A DNA stretch of 64,000 bases from Symsagittifera roscoffensis (GCF_963678635.1 NC_087069.1:14358660-14422659), one strand, 5' to 3'; shown: positions 9,657 through 22,961, numbered from the stretch's first letter. The notes: generated by a model not told the origin, from the sequence alone. Program-made: numbers and translations.

Positions 9657-12617
9657 CGCCGTAGGGTTTCAAAAATTTACATCTTGATATTTTGAGAATG
9701 CAATAAAATTGTAAATTCAAACAAACGGTTTCGCACATTTTTGTGCATCTCCAGGTTTTAAAAATTCTAAACTATCTGTACAAAATGATCATGAAAAGTG
9801 TCATACACATCATTATTTCAAAATTTAAAAAATTCAACCAAACAAAACTTTACAAATATTACTGAAATTATGTAACAACTATTATGTAACAGTTTTAAAC
9901 ATTTGTCACAAATTTCTGAGATTTTTCACCTTTTTTTTGTTTTTACAATTTCGTTGGGTCGCTAATTTTTATGCTAACATGTAATAGTGAGTGAGAACTT
10001 TTGATTTCAATTTTTTTTAATGTCGTGAGGAAGGAACCTCACGAGGCACAAAGAAAAGAATAAACAGAACAACCTTAACAGTTCGATGAAGTAAGATCCA
10101 TTTCCAACCTCTACTTCCGTTTCGTTAGTGCCACCCTCCTTGCCTGTCACGGCTTGTTCCTTAAAGATACTGTCTTTGCCATCAATCCTCTTAGGTTGCT
10201 CTGGTTCTCCGCTACCCGTAGGGGCTACTTCAACTACCGGGCACTATGTCGATGATGCTCCAGATACTTTTTGACCAGTTCGGGCTAGTACAATCAAATT
10301 CGTCTTGGTAGTAGGTCTTTGTTCTTGGGAATGAACAAAATGTCCTTTCGTCTCAGCGTTTCTTCGGGCGTTTCTCATACCGCGCATTTTGAAGCAAGAT
10401 TTTGATCTTAATTGTCTAAAAAAAACCGCTCAAACCGCTCAAGTCTTGCTTCAAATTAGGTGAAAAATCTGAACTCGGGTCGATATCGGGCAGTCGTTTT
10501 CTCCCACATTAAACTTTTGCCTTGATTTAGGCTTTTTTCGTCTTCAGATGATAATTGGAAGTTCCTACAGGACTGCCGGTTGGTTAATTTCTTGATGTTT
10601 AACTGCTAATTGAGTTGTGTATTTTGTCCTGCGGAGGTCTTGTCTAGAAGAAATTGTCAGTTGTTCTCCCTATTGATTTCATTTGGATTGCGAGAGGGTG
10701 GGTATAAAATTTTTTTTTGCATAATTATCCTGATCCTTCAAGTTTGGTGTAGCGAATTAGCTGCAACAGTTAAAACCATTCTCGCTCCGTCCTTTTAATA
10801 CATTACCTTAAAAAAGAGAGACAACAAAAAAAAAGTAAATCAAGCAATAAAATTGACGCTATGAGATGCAAAAAAAAAGTTAACTAGAGTAAATATATTT
10901 AACTTCTGCATAAAGATAGGTTTATTTTTAGATTGAAACTGAAACAATTATCTGGGTTTTTTTCACTGGCTACCCATTGAGATGATACCAGTTAAAAAAC
11001 TAGCTCAGCGCTCCTGGGGTTTTAGAACAATATTTACATGAACGTGATAAAAGGTATAAGAAATGTAAACTAAGAACGTTTTTGGAGTGTTCTGATTCAT
11101 CAAGTTCACAAGAAATAAATTTTTTCAAACAACGTTATCAATCAAAAAAATATCCTAATGACTCGAATACCTAACACGAAAAAATTCGACCAACCATACG
11201 TTTGCAATGTTAGATATTGATTTCATCTTTCCAATTTATCTTTCCAGCAGCGCTACTATTTTTACCACTAGCTTTTTGAGGTTTTATACCCCGTAGAAAA
11301 TTAATCTGGAGAGCTTTTTTGAAGTACGCATAGCTTAATAAATTTTGTCACAGCACTTATCGCCTCAAATTTTAAAGAAAAGTTCTAGATAGTGACCTAT
11401 TATCTACAGTTTGCAACTTGGTTGCCCGAGGAAGGTTGTTTTTTTTTTGAAACCAAGTGGTTCAGATCTTTAAAGTTGAGCTACATCAAGACAGTGAGCG
11501 TCTGGGCAAATAAGATTAGCCCTAGGGCAGCAAAAATCTTAAGGATTATATGAGACATTGTCATGAGATCAAACAAGGAGAAGTTTTGCCCATCAGTCCT
11601 TACCCATCAGTCCTTACCCATCAGTCCGGAAAGCTGTAAAAATTGGTGTTGGAGGATGATCACTAGAAACCTTGTACAGTTACCTCGTTGGTCGTAAACA
11701 ATGTGTGAAAATACACAAAAATCTTCATAAACAATAAACGTGACAAACGGTGATTCACGGCAGTCGGCCATTTACTCGCTACCTCTCCGCAACTTCTTCA
11801 ATGATCCCCATTCGATTAATTTTCTCTGATTATCGACTAAACGCCAATGACCCTATGTTGATGATGGTTGAAAATGATCAAAAAAAAGAATACGGGATTT
11901 TGAAATGCATAAAAAACTAAGTGAAAAAAAATGGCTCTCGACGATTGTGCAAAATTGATTTTCATGTGCAAGCCTCAGAATTTCCATTTTAGTTGTTCAA
12001 AATTGAAACCCGTCAAGGAAGTAACAACTTCGGGTTAATAATTGATTTAAATTATCTTGAACAAAATAAGTGGACACGAGACTAGCTAAAGCGAATAAAA
12101 CATTTTATCTGATCAGGTTCAGCATTTCGTACCAGACAGCATCGATTAATGAAGTAGGCATTTTAAGTCTACATTAAGACTGATTGTTACGTGAGGACTA
12201 ACATGTTTGCATCTGAGCAACCACGATGACACACGCATAAAGCGTTTCGAAAAGACGTTCCTGAAAAGCATAATAGATTTCTCACAAAAGGATTTCATTA
12301 AAAATTTACGATGTCACCTGCCCTTTCTCTTAAATTCTTATATGCTAAAAAGTGAAAAGCATCAGCATAAAACTTTGATAAAAAGGAGTGCCCGTAGAAA
12401 TTAAACTAGAAAAGACTAGTTGTTGGGCAGCGAAAAGCTAATTGAAAAGAGAGGGGGTATTGTTAAGAGACCAAATCACGAGAGGTTTTGGAGATCCAGC
12501 CTAAACTATTCCCCGGAAGTCTGCAAAACTTGGTGTTGGAGGATGCCTACCTGAAATTACTTGCACAACTAACTCGTTGGTCTTAAACAAAATGTGAAGA
12601 CGTTGGTCTTAAACAAA
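9657..12617. repeat. Unit spacer, mostly non-coding
   Basis: About 3 kb between the 167-codon ORF and the unit junction. 9840-9985 is a diverged copy of the PLE tail segment at about 2090-2222, a pseudo-LTR-like relation. A hairpin CGTGAGG/CCTCACG lies at 10024-10043. The minus strand from about 10390 to 10030 stays open apart from one TAG and reads like a decayed ORF (RNARRNAETKGHFVHSQEQ). A 12-bp inverted repeat TTTGAAGCAAGA/TCTTGCTTCAAA lies at 10388-10455. Three 14-bp direct repeats of cccatcagtcctta start at 11589. The segments 11490-11705 and 12410-12600 are diverged copies of each other. No intact gene is seen. Confidence 0.7.
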
Positions 12618-14723
12618 ACAGTTAAGATATCACTCACTAATTTAGCGCTTTTTTCCGTTTCAAAAAATATCGATATCTCAAAATTCTCGATTTGTGGGGG
12701 GGGGGGGGGGGGGGTCAAAATATCGCTATTTGACCCTAGAAACCGGTCCGCTTACTGTGTTTTTTACGAAAAACGATATAGGAGTATTAATATAGGCTAT
12801 ATAATTAATAATACTAGTAATACTATACCCCTTCGGGTTCGTTCAATATCCGAATTAAGGTGCTCAACTCGGAAATTCGCAGTTCGGTGAAGGTTCACTA
12901 CGGTGCAGAACTGTCGAGCCCCCCACGGATTAATATCTTATTTTTTGTACCAAAAGGGATACAAAACTTGTTAACGATACCCAACAGTCGACTGTTGTTG
13001 TCGTTGAGCCCCCTCTTGTCACTCCTTGTACTGCTTGCCGGATTTGTCTTCTTCACTAATCCCGAGACCCTTCCGGATTGAGCGCAAATTAGCATTAACG
13101 TACTTAAATACTCAAATAACCCTACAGTACAAGCCTCACAAACGGGCCACAATAATGATTGTAACGATCTCGACTGATTGACTGATATAATTGACTATAA
13201 CAATATTATATCTAACAACAACAAACGGGAGGGTCGGGTCACGTCTCGTCTGGGGGGATGATTTCTACTGATTTTATACTTGTATACTGTTTTTGGTTTT
13301 TTCGGTTATTTTTCAATTTTTTTGTTTTTTCTTGGGTACTATACTAGTTTGTGTTTGGTTTCCTATATATCTTTAAGTGTTTTTGGTCCCGCACCACTCA
13401 GGAAATGACGGGACCGCGAATCCCCCCACCCTTCCTGGTTCGTGATTTTTCGGTCTTAACTAGGTTAAAAAGCTATTCACGGGAATCCGGAAGGCTTCCG
13501 CATTCCGAACTACCCTTCCGCTCCGGCGGTTAGGGCCTATTAAGGGCATTATTATGAGCATCCGCTCGTCGCGGAGTTCTCGTTAACGGTTTTGCCGGTC
13601 ATGATGTTAAAAAAGAATAACACACAGGAGCGCCATAAAAACATCTATTTAACATTCGCCCGGAAGTACATATCGACGGAAAATAAAGCTCAGCTATAAA
13701 ACGACTGGCCAGCGTCTAAGCAAAGCTCTACATACTTTTCACCGTCTTTACCAAAGCCAGTTCTTTTGGTGGTCTTTCTAAAATCGGGTCGACAAAAAGG
13801 TTACTAGTCTCCGGCTTCGACCAGAACGCTCAAATTAACTTACTTACATGCAAAATTAGTGAGCTCAGTGGTGGGTCTCAGTATCCCCAGACCTCGAGGT
13901 CACTCCTAAAAACAGGTCTACTACTATTTATTATATTACTATTGTTTTTGTTCAGTAGATAAAAATCATCATCTCCATCGAAGATGGATCAACCCTTTCC
14001 CTTAACTCCTAGCTTCTCATCGTCAAAAAACTAATCCAGATGTTAATTAAATTCAATTCAGGACATAACGAGGAAGCTAATTTTTAGTTTAAAATGATTC
14101 AAGTTCAAATCCCAAGACCCCTCCGGATTCCTGAATCCGGGGAAATAACACCCTTATTTCCACTCCGGAAGGCTGGTTTCCACCCTTCACCGTTAGTGTG
14201 AATGGCCTTGCAACGATTGTAGCGACACAATTGTTGCAACTCGGAGCGGTCTCTGCTAATACTCTTTTGTATTCTTCTACCTCTTATCGTCTTTTTCTCA
14301 TAAGTATCGTCGTTGTTGTTTTCGCAACTTCTATCGTTGTTCTGTTTTATTTTGGATTTCTTCCAAAATGGCCGTTTTTGACGTTTCTCAGAAAGTCTGA
14401 CGTCATCATTCGAAATTTTAAAAATTTAAAATACCAGAACTTTCCAGCCTTCACGATCTGAATAACTCTGTTAATCCTCTAAAACTGCCAATTCTCCAGG
14501 CTAGCGGCCAACCCTCCGAAACTGTCTTTTTGTCAATTCTGGTCGAATGTCACAAATATTACTTAAATTTTGTAACAACTTTTATGGAACAATTTTGAAC
14601 ATTTGTCACAAATTTCTTAGAGTTTTCACCTTTTTTTGTTTTTACAGTTTCGTTGGGTTGCTAATTTTTATGTAAGTTATTTCAAAATATTTTTGTTTTA
14701 GCCAGAATTTTTCGATTCTGGAA
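12618..14723 (-). repeat. Long PLE 3' tail with 1.5-kb segment (unit 2)
   Basis: 2,106 bp, homologous to 156-2273. It has a 19-base G run (12696-12714), the same near-perfect palindrome (GGAAT...ATTCC arms) and the CCGGATTC/GAATCCGG hairpin, whose outermost pair is lost here. Two small deletions relative to the other copies remove tgtctaatcg near 14458 and gctaacatg near 14671. Non-coding. Confidence 0.75.
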
Positions 14724-15403
14724 CTATAGACTTAGTGTCAGCTCCCTACTTTTAAACTCGTCGCCCGTGTTAATTAACGGTCTCTCTTTCCTTGTGTGCA
14801 GCGCCTCTAGTGCAAGTAATTTGATGCTGCTGGACGCCTGGTCGATTATCTTTCATTTAAACTCCGACTTACCACTCTCGTTTCCACACTGCCTTATATG
14901 TTGTCCAAATGGGGTATCTTCTATTGGTCAATCCTTGTGGTGAGATTTCGGACCGTCTGGCCAACATAGATGGATTTGCACCCACAACATTCAAGTCTGC
15001 ACACCACTTTTGATATCGGTTCACTGGAAAAGGAGGATTTTAAAGAGAGAGTACAAGTTTTCTTTTTCCTCATCATGAAAATTATCTGCGCATTGGTGAT
15101 ATCGCGCAAATTTTTTGCTAATGTCTGGCTTTGATTCCCCCTATATTGGACCATCAAGATGGATGGTGAATCACTGTTATCCAACCACTGTTCACGGTTG
15201 ATTTTCATCGCTTTATCATATTCTTCCCATGTTGACGTACTGCGGAAAACCCGGTAATCATTTCTTTCAATCACACTTCTCTTGTACTGAAGGGGGCACA
15301 GCTTCTGAAATTTAATATGGTACCTGTATCTGTTGGTTTTTGATACCACGCACAGTAAATTTTCCTGCTTTTATCATACTAATTTGTAAATCCAAAATGC
15401 AAT
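14724..15403 (-). pseudogene. 5'-truncated PLE copy, EN core retained, thumb deletion
   Basis: The thumb and the start of the GIY-YIG endonuclease are in one frame here (14921-15349, 142 codons). A deletion of roughly 125 bp after EQWLDN removed the region that contains a frame break in the other copies. ECCGCKSIYVGQT and the Arg of RNLTTR are present. Otherwise it has the same truncation point and the same C-terminal EN remnant as 2274-3068. Confidence 0.85.
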
Positions 15404-16693
15404 GGTAGGGGTGTAAGGGCTTTCAAAAATTTTTTTTTTATAAAACGTGAAGGGTCTACCTTCCCGAATTGGTGAATTTGCTAAGAACCATCCTAAAAAT
15501 TTTTCACGCTTATTTTTTTGAATAACTGATGTTTTTATTAGAAAGCGCAGCTAATTTCTGATCTACTGGTACCAAGATCAACTGGATATGTCCAGTAGTT
15601 CTAAAGGTATTAACCAAAACGTCTTTTTTCTAAAGTCAAAAAATTTCTCTCTTATAGGTTCCGCCTAACTTTTTTCATAATTCTGTTCTATTTGACCTCA
15701 AAATTATTGATCCGAGCTCAAAAAGCCTATATTCTTCTATTTCAATGCAAAAAACCCGATCTAAAACGCTCTAGTTGAAAAATTTTGCCAAAAACTATGC
15801 TGTTTGGACCCCTCTGGATTGATGAATCCACTAAATCAAAAACGTTAAGTTCGATTTCTCTGTAACCCGGAAGTTTATCGGCAAACGTGTTTTAAAACCT
15901 GTCGATTCACTAGTGAACGTTGTCCGAACAACAGTTTTTACTGTCCTAACTCAAACATTTCAAAAAATTTTCCTAGTTTGTATCGTTTCGTTTCTTCAAA
16001 AATCAAGAAATTTCGGTTTTTTGTACCCAAATAGTTCCAACCACTTCCGAACTAAACCTGTTCTACCTAATATACTAGTACAGTTAAGATGTCACTCACT
16101 AATTTAGCGCTTTTTTCCGTTTCAAAAAATATCGATATCTCAAAAATCTCGATTTGTGGGGGGGGGGGGGTCAAATTATCGCTAGTTTGACCCTAGAAAC
16201 CGGTCCGCTTACTGTGTTTTTCACAAAAAAACGACATAGGAGTATTAATATAGGCTATATAATTATTAAAACTAGTAATACTATAACCCTTCGGGTATGT
16301 TCAATTTCCGAATTAAGGTGCTTAACTCGGAAATTCGCAGTTCGGTGATGGGTCACTACAGTGCAGCACTGTCGAGCCCCCCACGGATTAATATCTTATT
16401 TTTTGTACCAAAAGGGATTGTTAATCCTCATCTGTTAATCCTCTAAAACTGCCAATTCTCCAGGCTAGCGGCCAACCCTCCGAAACTGTCTTTTTGTCAA
16501 TTCTGGTCGAATGTCACAAATATTACTTAAATTATGTAACAACTTTTATATAACAATTTTGAACATTTGTCTCAAATTTCTGAGAGTTTTCACTTTTTTT
16601 GTTTTTACAGTTTCGTTTAATTGCTAATTTTTATGCTAACATTTAGGTTATTTCAAAATTTTTTGTTTTAGCCAGAATTTTTCGATTCTGGAA
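15404..16693 (-). repeat. Short PLE 3' tail (unit 2)
   Basis: 1,290 bp, the tail of the full-length PLE at 16694-19233. It has a 13-base G run (16158-16170), the TTCACTAGTGAA palindrome near 15905 and the CTACTGG/CCAGTAG hairpin near 15563. It lacks the 1.5-kb segment. Non-coding. Confidence 0.8.
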
Positions 16694-19233
16694 CTATAGA
16701 CTTAGTGTCAGCTCCCTACTTTTAAACTCGTCGCCCGTGTTAATTACCGGTCTCTCTTTCCTTGTGTGCAGCGCCTCTAATGCAAGTAACTTGATGCTGC
16801 TGGACGCCTGGTCGATTATCTTTCATTTAAACTCCGACTTGCACCCACAACATTCAAGTCTGTACACCACTTTTGATTTCGGTTCACTGGAAAAGGAGGA
16901 TTTTAAAGAGAGAGTACAAGTTTTCATTTTCCTCATCATGAAAACTATCTGCGCATTGGTGATATCGCGCACATTTTTTGCTAATGTCTGGCTTTGGTTC
17001 CCCCTACATTGGACCATCAAGCTGGATGGTGAATCACTGCTTTAATCAAAAGGCTTTTTTTCTCAGCCATGTTCTTTTTGTTCTTGCCCTGCCTGATGAT
17101 CTTTTTAAGGGCATGCGATGCAACCGCGACGACCAATTTTCTGGATATTGGTTATCCAACCACTGTTCACGGTTGATTTTCATCGCTTTATCATATTCTT
17201 CCCATGTTGACGTACTGCGGAAAACCCGGTAATCATTTCTTTCAATCAAACTTCTCTTGTACTGAAGGGGGAACAGCTTCTGAAATTTAATATGGTACCT
17301 GTATCTGTTGGTTTTTGATACCACCCACAGTAAATTTTCCTGCTTTTATCAATACTAATTTGTAAATCCAAAAATGCCAATTTCCCGTTTGTGTTTGGTG
17401 TCTCTGTTGTGAACTGTAAATTTGGATGTAGTAAGTTTGCAGCCCGTAGCACTTTTTCATAATCACCCTTCACTGTTCTCACTATATCGTCAACGTAACG
17501 GAGAAATAACTTAGCTTGCACTGACATATTTTTCTCTCTTATCGCGATGCATTTTCTACAAAACCAGACGGTTTCACTTATATTTCGATACTCATCATTT
17601 GATATATCGCCGCTTTTTAATTATACCAGTTCAAACAGCATTCACATTCTACACCATTTGACATGTACGTGGTTTTCTTATTGCACTCGGGACAGAATCC
17701 ATTAAAATCTTTTTCGGGCATAAATATTAAGGAAGTATCCCTCGATAGTGCAGTTTCGTATTGCTTCAGATTTGCTAAAATAACGGCAAGAAATGCCCCC
17801 ATTGCCAGACCGTCTTTCTGAACGTACCATGTTCCGCACATGAAATGGACTTGACTAACTGCCATGTTCAACATTCTCTTCATGGTTTTCCTAGCAATTG
17901 ATGGTGGTTCATCTTGCTCATACAGTTTTCTCAGAGCTATGTCTGTTGCTTCTTTCAGTGGAACTTTTGTATAAAACCTCTTCACATCTAGAGATATCAA
18001 ATTTTCATTGGGCTCAAGATTAGTGCTCACTAAGAGAACTTTCGCAACTTGTGAGTTGGTTTTGATGTTTGCGCCCTCAATTTTCCCAAAAAATTTTGCA
18101 AAAACCTTGTTCAAATTATAATAAGAGCTACCAGGCAATGAGAGGACCGGTCTCAATGAGGTATTCTCTTTATGCACCTTCGCCAACCCATATAGCCTGG
18201 CGGGCTGCCCCCCAGTAGTCCTCAACCCAGTAGTCCTCAACCTGTAGAGATTTTCACTTATTTAGTCTCTTTTCCTCATAGCCAACAACTACTTATTGAT
18301 GTCTCTTTCTAACTTCAAAAAAATCGCATCACTTGTTCCTTTACTTTCGCTGAATTGATTTGAATCTAATGTATCCGGCAACTTTTTCTCGTACTGTCCT
18401 TCCTCATTACACAAAAAACCACGCCCTTGTCATACGGTACCGCAACCAATCCATTACTCTTCAGATACTTTCGGGCCTTCTCAACGCCTTTGTCAGAAGG
18501 TGTTTGTTTCACCCTTTTAGCATTGGCTTTTGCCACAGCTTCGATCTCACAAAGGGCCTCCCCGGGGACTGTACAACTTTTGAGATCAGATAGAAAGATG
18601 TCAATATCGGCGCGAAAGTGTGTCTCATTAATTTTATTCCTGACGGGATGTTTCGGCCCTAATGCCAACACTTGTTGCACCCAATTTGCTAATACAACAT
18701 CATCAAGAGCTCTTACCGAACCCTCACCTTGCTTCCCTAGAGGTCGGTCTTGCCTTTCTGATAGATTCATTAGCTTCTTATGATGGGTCTCGTTGACTGT
18801 TGTTGTTTGTATTTGTCCCTAAGACTTAAGTATTTCATTACCGAAGGTCAAAACTTCTCATCTACACCCCTCTGTACTGCGCCTCTCGCCCTTTCTAGTT
18901 TGACTTCAATGTTTTTCTCATCTGTCCTTGCCTTGTTAATCTCCTTTCTTAGAAGTTATGTCTGAAAACTGTGTACCGCATGGTTTGAAAACACCCATTT
19001 TCCGGTACCCTGAACCTCAAAAAATCAGGTACAATGTCGCTTTCTAGACAAACTTTCAAAAATTTAACACGTTGGTGACAGTATATAAATTTAATATATA
19101 TGGACGCAAGGAATAATTTCCAACTGAGTTTGTTTTTTAAAGTCCAAATCAAGGTTGGAGATGGGAGTACAACTGTGCTCATTGGTTTGCAGAGCCACGA
19201 GGAATAAACCACATGTGACACAAAGCAACACAA
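16694..19233 (-). pseudogene. Penelope-like element RT (full-length copy, unit 2), degenerate
   Basis: Same domain order as 6335-8873: N-terminal fragments 19233-18949 and 18770-18366, RT motifs 2-A-B in 18240-17617, a PHD-like insert, YVDD and motifs 6-7 in 17527-17246, then thumb (17324-17046, 17020-16823). The stop that ends the 17617 frame, the stops before motif 2 and the frame change in the thumb are identical to unit 1. The EN core is deleted (ECCGCK to SEFK). Residue differences from unit 1 are few (for example FLAV for FLAF). Confidence 0.88.
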
Positions 19234-19395
19234 ATAACATAACTCTAACTCACCCTCTCCGTTGAAGACTCCTCGTCAGTCGGACAAACAGTTACCTCGC
19301 CTCTGTTCACAAGTCTTCTTTTCTCCGCCCTCATTCTCGATTGAGACTTTTTTCGTGTTTGAACAAAGCTGGGACAAAACAGATGGCAGGTTGTC

Positions 19396-19899
19396 TCAGT
19401 GTTCGAAAACAATCCGCGAAGACTTTAGTTCCAGCTCGACATCCTGGTGCAGTGCCTGATATTCGTTGACCAGCTCCGTTCTTCTCTTACTCTTTGAAAA
19501 GAGACACTTCGTAATAGGAATGACAAGAATACCCTGGCTGAACAGCTGGTTCCTGATATCTGGTATACCTTTTCTCTGACAGTATACAATTGTGCTGATA
19601 TTTGTCAGTGTCTTCAGGATTTCTGTCAATTCCTCTGCAGTGTAAGCTCTGTAATTGTTAGTACGGTGGCTGTTGATAGAATTATTGATGATGTCGTGCC
19701 AGACCACCAGTTGACAATGTGTGTCTGCTAGAGCAGCCCTGCAGAGTAGGCTTGCGAGGTTCTTCTGTGGGATTGCGGTGTTCGGGTTTAAAGAAAGTCC
19801 AGGAATAGCCGACATTTTGTGCAGAAATGGTTCTTTTTCCGGGTTGCTAAGTTGTTCCAGGCTGTGGTAGAGGGAGCTAACCGCTACAATGTAGACCAT
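19396..19899 (-). CDS. Conserved ORF upstream of PLE RT, unknown function (unit 2)
   Basis: 167 codons from MVYIVAVSS. The upstream extension seen in units 1 and 3 is out of frame here because of changes near 19935, which supports this Met as the start. The sequence differs from the unit 1 copy at only a few residues (VAV for VVV, SLEQ for SLDQ). Function is not recognised. It lies about 160 bp upstream of the first recognisable PLE codons on the same strand. Confidence 0.55.
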   Translation of the reverse strand: MVYIVAVSSLYHSLEQLSNPEKEPFLHKMSAIPGLSLNPNTAIPQKNLASLLCRAALADTHCQLVVWHDIINNSINSHRTNNYRAYTAEELTEILKTLTNISTIVYCQRKGIPDIRNQLFSQGILVIPITKCLFSKSKRRTELVNEYQALHQDVELELKSSRIVFEH

Positions 19900-22800
19900 T
19901 TTAATTCTAACATGGTAAAATATAAAAAAAAATTCCCCTTAAAAGATTTTTCCATTAAAAAAGGGAAAAAAATTGAAATTACGTGTAGGAGAGACTGTAA
20001 TTGAGATTTGGCTCAACGCCGTAGGGTTTCAAAAATTTACATCTAGATATTTTGAGAATGCAATAAAATTGTAAATTCAAACAAACGTTTTTGCACATTT
20101 TTGTGCATCTCCAGGTTTTAAAAATTCTAAACTATCTGTACAAAATGATCATGAAAAGTGTCATACACATCATTATTTCAAAATTTAAAAAATTCAACCA
20201 AACAAAACTTTACAAATATTACTGAAATTATGTAACAACTATTATGTAACAGTTTTAAACATTTGTCACAAATTTCTGAGATTTTTCACCTTTTTTTTGT
20301 TTTTACAATTTCGTTGGGTCGCTAATTTTTATGCTAACATGTAATAGTGAGTGAGAACTTTTGATTTCAATTTTTTTTAATGTCGTGAGGAAGGAACCTC
20401 ACGAGGCACAAAGAAAAGAATAAACAGAACAACCTTAACAGTTCGATGAAGTAAGATCCATTTCCAACCTCTACTTCCGTTTCGTTAGTGCCACCCTCCT
20501 TGCCTGTCACGGCTTGTTCCTTAAAGATACTGTCTTTGCCATCAATCCTCTTAGGTTGCTCTGGTTCTCCGCTACCCGTAGGGGCTACTTCAACTACCGG
20601 GCACTATGTCGATGATGCTCCAGATACTTTTTGACCAGTTCGGGCTAGTACAATCAAATTCGTCTTGGTAGTAGGTCTTTGTTCTTGGGAATGAACAAAA
20701 TGTCCTTTCGTCTCAGCGTTTCTTCGGGCGTTTCTCATACCGCTCATTTTGAAGCAAGATTTTGATCGTAATTGTCTAAAAAAACCGCTCAAACCACTCA
20801 AATCTTGCTTCAAATTAGGTGAAAAATCTGAACTCGGGTCGATATCGGGCAGTCGTTTTCTACCACATTAAACTTTTGCCTTGATTTAGGCTTTTTTCGT
20901 CTTCAGATGATAATTGGAAGTTCCTACAGGACTGCCGGTTGGTTACTTTCTTGATGTTTGGCTGCTAATTGAGTTGTGTATTTTGTCCTGCGGAGGTCTT
21001 GTCTAGAAGAAATTGTCAGTTGTCTCCCTATTGATTTCATTTGGATTGCGAGAGGGTGGGTATAAATTTTTTTTTGCATAATTATCCTGATCCTTCAAGT
21101 TTGGTGTAGCGAATTAGCTGCAACAGTTAAAACCATTCTCGCTCCGTCCTTTTAATACATTACCTTAAAAAAGAGAGACAACAAAAAATAAAGTAAATCA
21201 AGCAATTGAGATGCAAAAAAAAAAGTTAACTAGAGTAAATATATTTAACTTCTGCATAAAGATAGGTTTATTTTTAGATTGAAACTGAAACAATTATCTG
21301 GGTTTTTTTCACTGGCTACCCATTGAGATGATACCAGTTTAAAAACTAGCTCAGCGCTCCTGGGTTTTAGAACAATATTTACATGAACGTGATAAAAGGT
21401 ATAAGAAATGTAAACTAAGAACGTTTTTGGAGTGTTCTGATTCATCAAGTTCACAAGAAATAAATTTTTTCAAACAACGTTATCAATCAAAAAAATATCC
21501 TAAAGACTCGAATATCTAACACAAAAAAATTCGACCAACCATACGTTTGCAATGTTAGATATTGATTTCATCTTTCCAATTTATCTTTCCAGCAGCGCTA
21601 CTATTTTACCACTAGCTTTTTGAGGTTTTATACCCCGTGGAAAATTAATCTGGAGAGCTTTTTTGAAGTACGCATAGCTTAATAAATTTTGTCACAGCAC
21701 TTATCGCCTCAAATTTTAAAGAAAAGTTCTAGATAGTGACCTATTATCTACAGTTTGCAACTTGGTTGCCCGAGGAAGGTTGTTTTTTTTTTGAAACCAA
21801 GTGGTTCAGATCTTTAAAGTTGAGCTACATCAAGACAGTGAGCGTCTGGGCAAATAAGATTAGCCCTAGGGCAGCAAAAATCTTAAGGATTATATGAGAC
21901 ATTGTCATGAGATCAAACAAGGAGAAGTTTTGCCCATCAGTCCTTACCCATCAGTACTTACCCATCAGTCCGGAAAGCTGTAAAAATTGGTGTTGGAGGA
22001 TGATCACTAGAAACCTTTTACAGTTACCTCGTTGGTCGTAAACAATGTGTGAAAATACACAAAAATCTTCATAAACAATAAACGTGACAAACGGTGAGCC
22101 ACGGCAGTCGGCCATTTACTCGCTACCTCTCCGCAACTTCTTCAATGATCCCCATTCGATTAATTTTCTCTGATTATCGACTAAACGCCAATGACCCTAT
22201 GTTGATGATGGTTGAAAATGATCAAAAAAAAGAATACGGGATTTTGAAATGCATAAAAAACTAAGTGAAAAAAAATGGCTCTCGACGATTGTGCAAAATT
22301 GATTTTCATGTGCAAGCCTCAGAATTTCCATTTTAGTTGTTCAAAATTGAAACCCGTCAAGGAAGTAACAACTTCGGGTTAATAATTGATTTAAATTATC
22401 TTGAACAAAATAAGTGGACACGAGACTAGCTAAAGCGAATAAAACATTTTATCTGATCAGGTTCAGCATTTCGTACCAGACAGCATCGATTAATGAAGTA
22501 GGCATTTTAAGTCTACATTAAGACTGATTGTTACGTGAGGACTAACATGTTTGCATCTGAGCAACCACGATGACACACGCATAAAGCGTTTCGAGAAGAC
22601 GTTCCTGAAAAGCATAATAGATTTCTCACAAAAGGATTTCATTAAAAATTTACGATGTCACTTGCCCTTTCTCTTAAATTCTTATATGCTAAAAAGTGAA
22701 AAGCATCAGCATAAAACTTTGATAAAAAGGAGTGCCCGTAGAAATTAAACTAGAAAAGACTAGTTGTTGGGCAGCAAAAAGCTAATTGAAAAGAGAGGGG

Positions 22801-22961
22801 GTATTGTTAAGAGACCAAATCACGAGAGGTTTTGGAGATCCAGCCTAAACTATTCCCCGGAAGTCTGCAAAACTTGGTGTTGGAGGATGCCTACCTGAAA
22901 TTACTTGCACAACTAACTCGTTGGTCTTAAACAAAATGTGAAGACGTTGGTCTTAAACAAA
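19900..22961. repeat. Unit spacer (unit 2), mostly non-coding
   Basis: Near-identical to 9657-12617, with small indels. The pseudo-LTR-like segment (20200-20345), the CGTGAGG/CCTCACG hairpin (20384-20403), the 12-bp inverted repeat near 20748-20815 and the three 14-bp cccatcagtcctta repeats (one with a substitution, near 21943) are all kept. The minus-strand open stretch around 20604-20813 is the same decayed ORF as in unit 1. No gene is supported. Confidence 0.7.

Larger units (their letters stand above)
1..12617 (-). repeat. PLE array unit 1 (left end outside window)
   Basis: First of three tandem units, recognised because the same landmarks recur in order in units 2 and 3: the acagttaag block, G run, 1.5-kb tail segment, truncated PLE, tail, full PLE, 167-codon ORF and spacer. 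From the acagttaag landmark at 156 to the junction at 12618 it measures 12,462 bp. That is about 2.1 kb longer than unit 2, because it carries one extra 1.97-kb truncated-copy module (4356-6334 versus 2274-4355) and lacks a ~125-bp thumb deletion. The first 155 bases extend the PLE tail further left than in units 2 and 3, so the array probably continues outside the window. Confidence 0.9.
12618..22961 (-). repeat. PLE array unit 2 (10,344 bp)
   Basis: Complete unit between two identical junctions (acagttaag at 12618 and 22962). It holds only one truncated PLE and one full PLE, so it is the simplest unit of the array. It is nearly identical to unit 3 outside the copy-number differences. The junction fuses spacer sequence directly to the middle of a PLE tail and is preceded by a 26-bp tandem duplication (cgttggtcttaaacaaaa at 12575-12592 and 12601-12618). 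Confidence 0.9.

Noticed and set aside
12690..12890. ORFs beginning with poly-Gly from the G runs
   Set aside because: They arise from the variable G run and non-coding tail; frame and length change with G count.
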